Positions 35,173-43,086 of a DNA stretch of 64,000 nt are shown in pieces. The DNA is taken from assembly GCA_018883545.1 (NCBI GenBank), contig JAHLEH010000004.1, positions 1-64,000 on the forward strand. The letters are read 5' to 3'. A program made the translations under genes and the position numbers. The stretch is from Marixanthotalea marina (GTDB lineage Bacteria > Bacteroidota > Bacteroidia > Flavobacteriales > Flavobacteriaceae). The stretch's first letter is position 1; every line of letters begins with the position of its first letter. Under the pieces are notes generated by a model, which was not told where the DNA came from, did no database searches, and saw only the letters and a program-made list of their open reading frames with translations.

Positions 35173-36612
35173 TTAAAAAATAAGTGGCACAAAAAATTTA
35201 AAAACAAAAACTAGCAGAACTATTGAAATTATATTTAAAACCAAACCAACCCTAGCCATTTGGTTCACTTTTACATAACCACTGGCAAATACAATAGCAT
35301 TGGGCGGTGTGGCCATGGGCAGCATAAAGGCACAACTACTGGCAATGGTTACAGGAATTAAAAGATAAAGCATTGGTATATCTAATCCAATAGCAATACC
35401 CGCAACAACAGGCGCCAATACAGCTGTTAGGGCAACGTTGCTCATTAATTCGGTCATAAAAAGCATAAGGGTTATTAATAAAACCGCCATAAACAAAATA
35501 CTAATATTACTGCTGGAAATATTTGTCGCTATGATTTCAATAATACCGCTTTCAGACATACCATTGGCCAAAGCCAAACCACCTCCAAACAATATTAAAA
35601 TACCCCATGATAGTTTTTGGGTGTCGTTCCAATTTAAGATAAAATCACCCGCTTTTAAATTAAACGGTATGGTGAATAATGCCAAAGCGCCTAAAATGCT
35701 TATGGTGGTGTCTGAAAGTGCCAAACCAGGAATTAAATTGTTTATCAGTGTTCTAAAAATCCACAGAAATACTATAACTGCAAAAGTTACCAACACATGC
35801 TTTTCCCTTGCAGATGTTCTGCCCAGTTTTCTATATTCAGATTGAATAACATCTTTGGAAGCATTGAAAACCAAACCTTTGTTTGGAAACATCCATTGTG
35901 TAAGCACATAATAAATAACGGTGATTAAAACCACAGAAAATGGTAATCCTAAAAGCATCCATTTAAAAAAGGAAACTTCAATATCATACTCATTCTCCAG
36001 CAGTCCTATTAAAACGGAATTGGGTGGCGTCCCTATAACGGTTGCTATACCACCTGCATTGGCCGAAAATGCAATACCAAGCATGACACTTAATGCAAAA
36101 TTCTGGTCTTGTTTGGTAAATCCGTCGGCATCATCCACCAACAATCGAATAACCGACAGTGCTATTGGCAACATCACAACCGTGCAGGCCGTATTGCTAA
36201 TCCACATACTCATAAAAGCTGTGGCAATCATAAATCCCAAAACTACTTTGTTGGGCGTCGTACCTGTTTTCTTTATAATGGTAAGCGCAATACGTCTGTG
36301 CAAGTTCACTTTTTCTATGGCCAAAGCCAAAACAAAACCACCAAAAAACAAAAATACAATAGGGCTGCCATAATTGGCACCAACAGCATCGATTGGCATG
36401 ACTTTAAAAATAGGAAACAGTAATAATGGCAATAAAGAAGTAACCGAAATAGAAACGGCTTCGGTAATCCACCAAAACACCATCCACAAAGCTGTGGCGA
36501 TAACCGTATCTGCTTTTTCAGAAATGATTTCAAAAGGTAAAAACTGAAATGCAATAAACAATAATGGCCCCAAAAAAAGCCCTATTTTTTTTGAAATAGG
36601 ATGTTTAGTCAT
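35173..36612 (-). CDS. DASS (SLC13) family sodium-coupled anion transporter
   Basis: This 479-aa protein of about eleven membrane helices belongs to the divalent anion:Na+ symporter family. Its signatures are FFGGFVLALAIEKVNLHRR near 91-109, the first SNT-type motif in SMWISNTACTVVMLPIA near 134-150, GGIATVIGTPPN near 187-198, and the mirrored second half with LMSNVALTAVLAPVVAG near 400-416 and a late MATPPNAIVFASG. These hold the Na+ and carboxylate sites. Typical substrates are succinate, malate, citrate or sulfate, and sodium coupling would fit an organism with Na+-NQR. It is a single-gene unit by spacing. Confidence 0.92.
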   Translation of the reverse strand: MTKHPISKKIGLFLGPLLFIAFQFLPFEIISEKADTVIATALWMVFWWITEAVSISVTSLLPLLLFPIFKVMPIDAVGANYGSPIVFLFFGGFVLALAIEKVNLHRRIALTIIKKTGTTPNKVVLGFMIATAFMSMWISNTACTVVMLPIALSVIRLLVDDADGFTKQDQNFALSVMLGIAFSANAGGIATVIGTPPNSVLIGLLENEYDIEVSFFKWMLLGLPFSVVLITVIYYVLTQWMFPNKGLVFNASKDVIQSEYRKLGRTSAREKHVLVTFAVIVFLWIFRTLINNLIPGLALSDTTISILGALALFTIPFNLKAGDFILNWNDTQKLSWGILILFGGGLALANGMSESGIIEIIATNISSSNISILFMAVLLITLMLFMTELMSNVALTAVLAPVVAGIAIGLDIPMLYLLIPVTIASSCAFMLPMATPPNAIVFASGYVKVNQMARVGLVLNIISIVLLVFVFKFFVPLIF

Positions 36613-36715
36613 GTTTTATAAGTTGGTTAGAAATTTTAAAGTTAAACATTTCTAAAATTCCAAAAACAATCCCTTTCATTTTATGGATTCATAATTGTAA
36701 AAGATTTGTTTGTTG

Positions 36716-36723
36716 TATTTTTG
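36716..36723 (+). promoter_or_regulatory. Bacteroidetes promoter almost on the start codon
   Basis: TATTTTTG, with TTG at 36695-36697 upstream (18-base gap), is a good -33/-7 pair. It ends 4 bases before the ATG at 36728, so the transcript would start at or next to the start codon and be leaderless or nearly so. Confidence 0.55.
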
Positions 36724-36727
36724 CAAT

Positions 36728-37105
36728 ATGAGTAAACCGCTATCAAAACAAGAGCTTCATAATTTAGCCATGAACCATGTAGGCAAGGATTTAGAGTCGC
36801 GTGGTTTTGAATTTATTGCGGTGAACAGTAAGCTTAAAAAACATCCGCAATTTGTTTGTATCGATAAGAACAGCCAGTATTACTTTGTGATTGTTCGGGT
36901 GGTACTTTTACCCGAAAACCCCAATAACTATGATATAGTCTGGATGGAATCCTTTAAAAAACATGCCCGTGAACACGATGCCAAAGTGCTATATGCCGGT
37001 GTTGGCATTGGCAACCCAAATGGAGAAGACCTCCCTATTTTTTTAAACGAAGAATACCTTATGGAATACAATGGCATTCAAGTAGTTGAAACAAATTTGA
37101 ATTAG
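36728..37105 (+). CDS. Conserved small protein upstream of apbE
   Basis: This 125-aa cytoplasmic protein has no signal peptide or membrane segment. Conserved-looking parts are LAMNHVGKDLESRGFEFIAVNSKLKKHPQFV, FVIVRV and the C-terminal GVGIGNPNGEDLPIFLNEEYL. Flavobacterial relatives lie beside apbE or the nqr genes and are often wrongly named NqrF. No NqrF feature (2Fe-2S cysteines, FAD or NADH site) is present. It abuts apbE: its TAG stop is followed directly by the apbE ATG. It may help flavinylation or NQR assembly, but that rests only on position. The ATG at 36728 is chosen because the promoter excludes the earlier one. Confidence 0.8.
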   Translation: MSKPLSKQELHNLAMNHVGKDLESRGFEFIAVNSKLKKHPQFVCIDKNSQYYFVIVRVVLLPENPNNYDIVWMESFKKHAREHDAKVLYAGVGIGNPNGEDLPIFLNEEYLMEYNGIQVVETNLN

Positions 37106-38086
37106 ATGAAACAAGTATTTTACTTCGTTGTTTTATTGCTCTTAGTTTCTTGTGGCAACAAAACCCAGAACACAAAACTTTCAGGCTCAATATTTGGCAC
37201 TTTTTATGAAGTCACTTACCATTCCAAAACAGACGAAGACTTTCAAAAAAGCATAGACAGTTTGTTTTATATTATAAACAAATCGATGTCTACTTACCAA
37301 ACCAACTCAGATATTTCTAAGCTAAATAGAAATGAGCCTGTAGAAGTGGACCAACATTTTAGAACTGTTTTTAAAGCCTCCAAACTTATTCACAAGGAAA
37401 CAAACGGCATTTTCGACCCAACCATTGGCGCCGTTGTAAATGCTTGGGATTTTGGACCAGAAGGCAGAATAATCAATTTAGATAGTTTAAAAATTGATAG
37501 TTTAATGCTGTCTGTTGGCTTGAACAAGGTTAAACTAATTGACAATAAAATAACGAAACCCCAACATACTTTTTTAGATTTTAATGCGATTGCAAAAGGC
37601 TATGCCGTAGATATTGTTGGCGAATTTTTAGAATCGAAAAATATTGAAAACTATCTAGTGAATATTGGCGGCGAGCTAACCACTAAAGGAATTAATATTG
37701 AAAAACAATCTGGTTGGAAAGTAGGCATTGAACATCCAAATTTTGATGGTTCGCAAAGTTTTGAAAAGGTTATAGAATTGAAAAATGAATCTATGGCAAC
37801 CTCTGGCACGTATAGAAAATTTAAGATAGATACCGAAGGAAAACGTTATGCCCATATTATTGATGCCAAAACAGGTTACCCGAGCAAAACCAATTTATTG
37901 AGCATCTCTGTAATTGCTGAAAATTGCATGATTGCAGATGCGTATGCTACCGCATTTCAAGCCATGGGCATTGAAAAAATTAAAGCACTTTTGGCCGAGC
38001 ATCCAGAATTGAAAGTGTTTTTGATTTTTGAAAATGACCAAAAGGAATTTGAAACTTTGGCATTAAATGGGTTTCCAGAAAACTAA
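37106..38086 (+). CDS. apbE: FAD:protein FMN transferase ApbE
   Basis: ApbE attaches FMN covalently to a threonine of target proteins such as NqrB and NqrC. This 326-aa protein is a lipoprotein (signal ending LLVSC, Cys16), so it acts outside the cytoplasmic membrane, where the flavin sites of NQR face. Family motifs are GSIFGTFYEVTYHS near 27-40, IFDPTIGAVVNAWDFG near 103-118, FLDFNAIAKGYAVDIV near 155-170 and the late DAKTGYPSKTN and DAYATAFQAMG metal-site segments. The likely clients are encoded at 59332-61288. It follows the small protein gene without a gap, so the two form an operon. Confidence 0.93.
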   Translation: MKQVFYFVVLLLLVSCGNKTQNTKLSGSIFGTFYEVTYHSKTDEDFQKSIDSLFYIINKSMSTYQTNSDISKLNRNEPVEVDQHFRTVFKASKLIHKETNGIFDPTIGAVVNAWDFGPEGRIINLDSLKIDSLMLSVGLNKVKLIDNKITKPQHTFLDFNAIAKGYAVDIVGEFLESKNIENYLVNIGGELTTKGINIEKQSGWKVGIEHPNFDGSQSFEKVIELKNESMATSGTYRKFKIDTEGKRYAHIIDAKTGYPSKTNLLSISVIAENCMIADAYATAFQAMGIEKIKALLAEHPELKVFLIFENDQKEFETLALNGFPEN

Positions 38087-38088
38087 CC

Positions 38089-38221
38089 TGTCATTCCTGC
38101 GAAAGCAGGAATCTAAAAAAAATTCAAATTATTTAACCTCCCCGGTGGTTATCGGTAGACGTGGTAATCTCTTCAAAAGCAGCAGATTGCCACATCACGC
38201 CAAAAGCGTGATTCGCAATGA
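38089..38221. repeat. Palindromic repeat element
   Basis: A noncoding element between converging apbE and methyltransferase genes is bounded by GTCATT (38089-38094) and AATGAC (38216-38221). Inside are the TTCCTGC-GAAA-GCAGGAA hairpin (38094-38110), shared with the element at 33602-33700, and a TCACGC-CAAAA-GCGTGA hairpin (38194-38210). The two copies share ends and one arm but differ in the middle. Confidence 0.7.
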
Positions 38222-38224
38222 CGG

Positions 38225-38989
38225 TTACTTGTAAACCACGGGGATAATTTCACCCTTGGCCAAACAGTATTTTTTTATGTCTTCTTCTGAAAGTTGAGCA
38301 GTATAATCAACCTCATCTACTTTAAAACCGATGTTTCTAAGTTTGTCAAAATAATCCCTGCCGTAAACCCGTACATGGTCATACTGACCAAAGATTTTAG
38401 CGCGTTCTTTTTTATCGGTTATGCTGTTGTCTTCAAATGTTTTTTCTCGCGATAAGTCCTGAGGAATTTGAAAAATTCCCATGCCACCAACTTTCAATAC
38501 CCTATATAATTCTTGCATGGCTTTGGTATCGTCTGGGATATGCTCCAACACATGGTTGCATAAAATCACATCAAAACTATTGTCTTCAAAAGGAAGGTTG
38601 CAAATATCCGCTTTAACGTTAGCTAGTGGTGAATTTAAATCGGTAGTCGTGTAATCTAAATTCTTCATGTTTTTAAAACGCTTGTAAAACGCCTGCTCTG
38701 GAGCAAAATGTAATACTTTGTGGAATTCTGTAAAGAAATTGGTTTCTTCCCTTAAATAAAGCCACAGCAGCCTATGGCGTTCCAACGACAAAGTAGAAGG
38801 TGATAACACATTGTTTCGTTGTTTCCCATAACCGTAAGGCAAAAAATACTTAAAACTTTTGCAATCTATGGGATCTGTGTAATTATGGCCCTTTAAAACA
38901 TACGCTAAAAGTGGTGAAACGGCATAGCTTGCCCTTATTAATAAAGGCCTAGGCACATTATTCAAAATTATTTTAAAAAGTCTTTTCAT
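38225..38989 (-). CDS. Class I SAM-dependent methyltransferase
   Basis: This 254-aa protein has a Rossmann methyltransferase domain in its second half: a VLHFAPEQAFYKRFKN segment near 92-107 in place of the glycine-rich motif I, then LDYTTTDL, DICNLPFEDNSFDVILCNHVLEHIPDD near 129-155 and LYRVLKVGGMGIFQIP near 161-176. The missing GxGxG is typical of the flavobacterial group of such enzymes, which keep the acidic and HVLEH motifs. The N-terminal 50 residues are basic and helical (FKIILNNVPRPLLIRA) and may touch the membrane. It directly follows map with no gap, so the two are co-transcribed. The substrate is unknown. Confidence 0.85.
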   Translation of the reverse strand: MKRLFKIILNNVPRPLLIRASYAVSPLLAYVLKGHNYTDPIDCKSFKYFLPYGYGKQRNNVLSPSTLSLERHRLLWLYLREETNFFTEFHKVLHFAPEQAFYKRFKNMKNLDYTTTDLNSPLANVKADICNLPFEDNSFDVILCNHVLEHIPDDTKAMQELYRVLKVGGMGIFQIPQDLSREKTFEDNSITDKKERAKIFGQYDHVRVYGRDYFDKLRNIGFKVDEVDYTAQLSEEDIKKYCLAKGEIIPVVYK

Positions 38990-39808
38990 TTAAAGCACCA
39001 AAGCTTTCTGTCTGAATTCATCTTCCTCATTGGAAGTAATTCCCAAAGCTTCGTAAACATAAGCAAATGTTGAAAGGATTTCTGGTTTGCCATCAACTAG
39101 AGCCACATCGTGCTCAAAATGAGCACTTGGTTTTCCATCTTGGGTAACAATGGTCCAACCATCTTTTAATTGTTTTATTCTATGGGTACCCATATTAATC
39201 ATAGGCTCTATGGCTACTACTTGACCTTCCAAAAACTTTTTGCCGCGTCCTCGCTTTCCATAATTTGGCATTTCGGGGTCTTCGTGCATTTTTTTACCCA
39301 ACCCGTGGCCAACCAGTTCGCGAACCACACCATAACCTTGGTCTTCACAATATTTTTGGATGGCATAGCCAACATCGCCCACCCTGTTACCATTTTTAAA
39401 TTCCCTGATACCTACATACAAAGATTCTTTAGTAGTTTGAAGTAATTTTTTCGTTTCTGGATCAACATCACCAATTTCAAACGTATAAGCATGATCGCCA
39501 TAAAAACCGTTCATTAACGCACCGCAATCTATAGAAACAATGTCACCTTCCTCCAAAGGTTTATCCGTCGGCAACCCATGAACCACCGCTTCGTTCACAC
39601 TGGTTAAAAGCGTGGAAGGACAGTCGTACAGGCCTAAAAAACCAGGCAATGCCCCTTGAGATCTTATATAATCTTCAGCTAGTTTGTCTAATTGCTTTGT
39701 TGTTACACCCGGTTTTAATTCTTTGGCAAGCATGCCCAGCGTTTTGGAAACAATAAGGGCACTTTGACGCATCAATTCTATTTCTTCTCTAGTTTTTACT
39801 TCAATCAT
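38990..39808 (-). CDS. map: Methionine aminopeptidase, type I
   Basis: MetAP removes the initiator methionine from nascent proteins. This 272-aa enzyme has the pita-bread fold with the metal ligands in place: the Asp in VSIDCGALMNGFYGDHA (near 92-108, two Asp), the His in VRELVGHGLGKKMHE (near 157-171), the Glu in VVAIEPMINMG (near 193-203) and the Glu in SAHFEHDVALV. It lacks the N-terminal SH3-binding extension of eukaryotic forms. A TATCTTTG -7 element at 39826-39833 gives a leader of about 12 bases. The methyltransferase gene begins at the next base after its stop. Confidence 0.95.
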   Translation of the reverse strand: MIEVKTREEIELMRQSALIVSKTLGMLAKELKPGVTTKQLDKLAEDYIRSQGALPGFLGLYDCPSTLLTSVNEAVVHGLPTDKPLEEGDIVSIDCGALMNGFYGDHAYTFEIGDVDPETKKLLQTTKESLYVGIREFKNGNRVGDVGYAIQKYCEDQGYGVVRELVGHGLGKKMHEDPEMPNYGKRGRGKKFLEGQVVAIEPMINMGTHRIKQLKDGWTIVTQDGKPSAHFEHDVALVDGKPEILSTFAYVYEALGITSNEEDEFRQKALVL

Positions 39809-39825
39809 CTTTTAAAAAATAATGG

Positions 39826-39833
39826 CAAAGATA
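39826..39833 (-). promoter_or_regulatory. Bacteroidetes promoter for map
   Basis: TATCTTTG on the minus strand, 17 bases before the map ATG, fits the TAnnTTTG -7 consensus exactly. Confidence 0.6.
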
Positions 39834-39890
39834 CTTAAAATAAAAATGTTTGAAATTTTACAAGGAACAGGAATCAAATGAAAACTGAAA

Positions 39891-40304
39891 TTATTTGAAA
39901 AATTTAAAAAATCCCTTTCTCTTTTCCGTAGAAACAGGACTGCCTTCGGAATTTACCAACAAGTGGTATATTTCACCCCAACCTTGAAAACCACCTATAT
40001 TTCTATCATCAATAAATATATCGGCATGGATTTTTCGACTCATGACTTCACCATTGTATTCTTCCTCTGGATAACTCTTGTTAACAGCATAGAAATGGAT
40101 GCCATTTTCTTCACAAAATGCCACCGCTTCATCCAACCTTTCACCGTATCTGTAAGTCCACAAAATAAGCCTATGCCCTTCCTCCTGTAACTTTTTAAGC
40201 GTTTCAAAAGCAAAAAGCATAGGCTTACCAATTTTAGGATACGCATCTTCTACAATGGTCCCATCAAAATCTACCGCTATTATGAGTGCATTATTGAAAT
40301 TCAT
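39891..40304 (-). CDS. HAD-superfamily protein of the BT0820 type
   Basis: This 137-aa protein carries the HAD motif I AVDFDGTIVED with Asp12 and Asp14, motif II in LILWTYRYGERL near 60-71 (Thr65) and motif IV in ADIFIDDRNIGG near 104-115. It lacks a cap domain, as in the small BT0820-like group. HAD enzymes mostly hydrolyse phosphate esters through an Asp-phosphate intermediate; the natural substrate of this group is not known. It lies 52 bases after the start of gpmI on the same strand, with its own short upstream region. The family call is firm, the function open. Confidence 0.85.
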   Translation of the reverse strand: MNFNNALIIAVDFDGTIVEDAYPKIGKPMLFAFETLKKLQEEGHRLILWTYRYGERLDEAVAFCEENGIHFYAVNKSYPEEEYNGEVMSRKIHADIFIDDRNIGGFQGWGEIYHLLVNSEGSPVSTEKRKGFFKFFK

Positions 40305-40356
40305 CCAATTTGGGATTTTGAGGTTTTTGTAAAAATATGCTTTTTTAACTAAAATG

Positions 40357-41874
40357 CTATACTAAAGCATGTTGCGTCATGGCCTTAGGTTGTTCTACAC
40401 CCATTAGTTTTAAAATTGTAGGAGCCATATCGCCAAGAATACCATCTTTTATCTGTTTTAATTCGTTGTCGATTAAAATAACAGGCACAGGGTTGGTGGT
40501 ATGCGCTGTATTTGGCGAACCATCTGGGTTTATCATAGTTTCACAGTTTCCGTGGTCGGCAATCAACAACGTGGTGTAGCCATTATCCAATGCAGTAGTT
40601 ACAACTTCTTTCACGCATTCATCTACTGCTTCACAGGCTTTAATGGCAGCTTCCATGACACCTGTGTGCCCAACCATATCACCATTGGCAAAGTTTAAGC
40701 ATACAAAATCAACCTCGCCTTTTTTAAGCTCAGGTACCAAAGCATCCTTTAATTCGTAGGCACTCATTTCAGGTTTTAAATCGTAAGTAGCCACTTTGGG
40801 AGAATTTCTTAAAATGCGGCTTTCACCTTCAAATGGTTCTTCTTTTCCGCCAGAAAAGAAAAAGGTAACGTGTGGGTATTTTTCAGTTTCAGCTATTCTT
40901 ATTTGTTTTTTGTGGTTTTTTTCCAAAACCTCACCCAAAGTTTCCGTTAAATTGTCTTTATTGAAAATAACCTTCACATTTTTATAAGCATCGTTATAAT
41001 TGGTAAGCGTTACATAATACAAATTCAGCTTATGCATGTTTTGCTCGTGGAAATCTTCTTGAGATAATGCTTCAGTCAATTCACGACCTCGATCGGTCCT
41101 GAAATTGAAGAAAATCACCACATCATCATCTTTTAATGTTGATATAGGATTCCCCGAAGCATCTGTATGAATAATAGGTTTTATGAACTCATCAGTTATG
41201 TCGTTGTCGTAATTATTCTTCACCGAAGCAACTACATCTAATGATTTTTCACCTAAACCATTCACAATGGCATCGTAAGCCAATTTAACACGTTCCCAAC
41301 GCTTATCCCTGTCCATAGCATAATAACGACCAGTGACAGAAGCTAATTTAGTAGGCGTGTTTTCAATATGATTTTCCAAATCGGCGATGAAACCAGCTCC
41401 TGATTTTGGATCCACATCGCGACCATCGGTAAAAGCGTGAACGTAGGTTTTTTTCAAACCATAATCGTTGGCAGCATCAATTAAACCATACAAATGTTTG
41501 TAATGGGAATGTACACCGCCATCGCTCAACAATCCTAAAAAATGAATACTTTTATTGTTTTCCTTAGCATATTTAAAAGCATCTACCAAAACAGGTTCAT
41601 TATTTAAGGTTTTGTTTTCTACAGCTAAATTAACCTTTACCAAATCTTGATATACAATACGACCAGCACCTAAATTCATGTGGCCAACTTCGCTATTTCC
41701 CATTTGGCCCTCCGGCAAGCCTACATGTAAACCATCGGTACGAAGCGACGCATTGGGGTATTTTGTATATAAAGAATCTATAAAAGGCGTGTTGGCATTA
41801 TCTATAGCGGATACTTTTGGGTCGGGCGATTTACCCCAGCCGTCCAGTATCATCAATATTACTTTCTTGTTCAT
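40357..41874 (-). CDS. gpmI: 2,3-bisphosphoglycerate-independent phosphoglycerate mutase
   Basis: GpmI interconverts 3- and 2-phosphoglycerate in glycolysis and gluconeogenesis, using two Mn2+ ions and a phosphoserine intermediate. The 505-aa length is standard. Visible are ILDGWGKSPD with the first metal Asp at residue 9, the catalytic Ser in GNSEVGHMNLGAGR near 60-73, the HAFTDGRDVDPKSG segment near 121-134, FNFRTDRGRELT near 257-268, and the metal motifs near the end (NGDMVGHTG, LIADHGNCE, TAHTTNPVP). The -7 element at 41897-41904 marks its promoter. fbaA, another glycolytic gene, lies 6 kb away. Confidence 0.96.
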   Translation of the reverse strand: MNKKVILMILDGWGKSPDPKVSAIDNANTPFIDSLYTKYPNASLRTDGLHVGLPEGQMGNSEVGHMNLGAGRIVYQDLVKVNLAVENKTLNNEPVLVDAFKYAKENNKSIHFLGLLSDGGVHSHYKHLYGLIDAANDYGLKKTYVHAFTDGRDVDPKSGAGFIADLENHIENTPTKLASVTGRYYAMDRDKRWERVKLAYDAIVNGLGEKSLDVVASVKNNYDNDITDEFIKPIIHTDASGNPISTLKDDDVVIFFNFRTDRGRELTEALSQEDFHEQNMHKLNLYYVTLTNYNDAYKNVKVIFNKDNLTETLGEVLEKNHKKQIRIAETEKYPHVTFFFSGGKEEPFEGESRILRNSPKVATYDLKPEMSAYELKDALVPELKKGEVDFVCLNFANGDMVGHTGVMEAAIKACEAVDECVKEVVTTALDNGYTTLLIADHGNCETMINPDGSPNTAHTTNPVPVILIDNELKQIKDGILGDMAPTILKLMGVEQPKAMTQHALV

Positions 41875-41896
41875 TTTTATTGGAAATTTAGTACTG

Positions 41897-41904
41897 CAAA
41901 AATA
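41897..41904 (-). promoter_or_regulatory. Bacteroidetes promoter for gpmI
   Basis: TATTTTTG on the minus strand, 22 bases before the gpmI start codon, fits the -7 consensus. Confidence 0.6.
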
Positions 41905-42021
41905 CAGAAGTTTAGGTAGAAAGCCTTAAAAATAGGGGATTAAAAATGGCATAGATTCTTTATGAAGATATAGTTTTTTTGAGAAATCGGTTATTACGCA
42001 TAGCAACATCTATATTTGCTT

Positions 42022-42973
42022 TTAAAATGGTAAATTATCATATTCTTCGTCTTTTTTCTTTTCAAATTCCTTTAGACTTAAACCATCCAGTTTGTATTTC
42101 CAAGCAATTTCATTAAAATATTTAAGAAACCGAGAGTTTTTTAAATTCTCATTCTCTACAATTTTGTCTTGTAAGTATTCTACTTTTTCTAACGTCAAAT
42201 CCTTTATTTTTTTTTAATGCTTCAAGTCTTTCTATTCCTTGGTTTGCAGTATTTGACAAAAGAATAAGTTCAACCAATGTGTTAAGATATTTTGTTTTGG
42301 TTTTTGGATTTGAAGAAATAATTTCAAAAATGCCTTTGGCAACTTGTCCAACATTTTTTCCAACAGCCTGAAATCCTTGATATTTACCAATAAATCCATA
42401 TGGGTCAAGTTCTTTACGTATTGGTATAATCAATACATTTCTGCCAATTGCAACTCCAATTTCCTGATCAGTCCAGTTACTGTCTTTGAATCCAGGCATT
42501 AAAACTGCACAAAGAGCATCCATTGAAAAAAGTCCTTTTTCAATTTCATCTTGCCATTCTCTTGTTGGTTCGATATCTTCGTGAGCGACAAAAGATGATA
42601 TTCCATACTTTTCTAATTCTCTTTTCAATATACCTATTGTCTTTTTGAAACTTGCCAAATGACTTATAAAAAGTTTAAAATGACCAGGTTTCCAAAAAGT
42701 AGCTTCACCTTCTTTTATCATTTGAATTGAAGATATTGCTGGATGATCGATTCCTAATTCAGCAGCTATTTCAAGAACAATTTCATCTTTAACCTTTGGC
42801 AATATTTCTTTAACATAAACATATTTACTATTGTAACTTGGTTGGTGGTCAGTTGGGATTCCATAGCTTTGAAAATATCCATCGATTTCTACAAATTTCA
42901 TTCTCTCCTGAAGTTCTCTCCCAATCATATCAATAATTTCTATTTTCTCAAGTTTTTTCATCGTATTTCCCAC
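42022..42973 (-). pseudogene. TIR-domain protein with a frameshift in an A9 run
   Basis: The first frame (42973 down to 42149) gives 274 aa: an N-terminal helical region (1-95), then a TIR domain at about 99-205 starting KLFISHLAS. It contains W140 followed by E143 in REWQDEIEKGL, where bacterial TIR NADases keep the catalytic Glu, and the SNWTDQEIG segment. After an A9 run (T9 at 42207-42215 on the plus strand) this frame decays into an unlikely tail. Another frame continues as LTLEKVEYLQDKIVENENLK and ends WKYKLDGLSLKEFE...LPF at 42022. The full span is one base over a multiple of three, so one extra A explains the break. TIR proteins of this type often cleave NAD+ in phage defence. Confidence 0.75.
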
Positions 42974-43036
42974 AACTTGTTAAATAATTTTTATTTTTAA
43001 ATTTACAATCAAGATTATATAAAATTAAATAAAAAA

Positions 43037-43058
43037 GCCCAACTCAATTGAGTTGGGC
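43037..43058 (-). terminator. Hairpin terminator after pnp
   Basis: A perfect 22-bp palindrome (GCCCAACTCAA with its complement) lies 29 bases after the pnp stop codon. The A-run on its left supplies the U-run for the minus strand. Confidence 0.85.
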
Positions 43059-43086
43059 CTTTAAATTATAATCTAAAAAAGAAGAA

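Noticed and set aside
35921-36373. 150-aa open frame opposite the DASS transporter
   Set aside because: It is antisense to conserved transporter motifs and has no recognisable domain.
36710-36727. Upstream ATG start (MLYFCN...) for the gene before apbE
   Set aside because: It lies inside or upstream of the -7 element, so it would not be transcribed.
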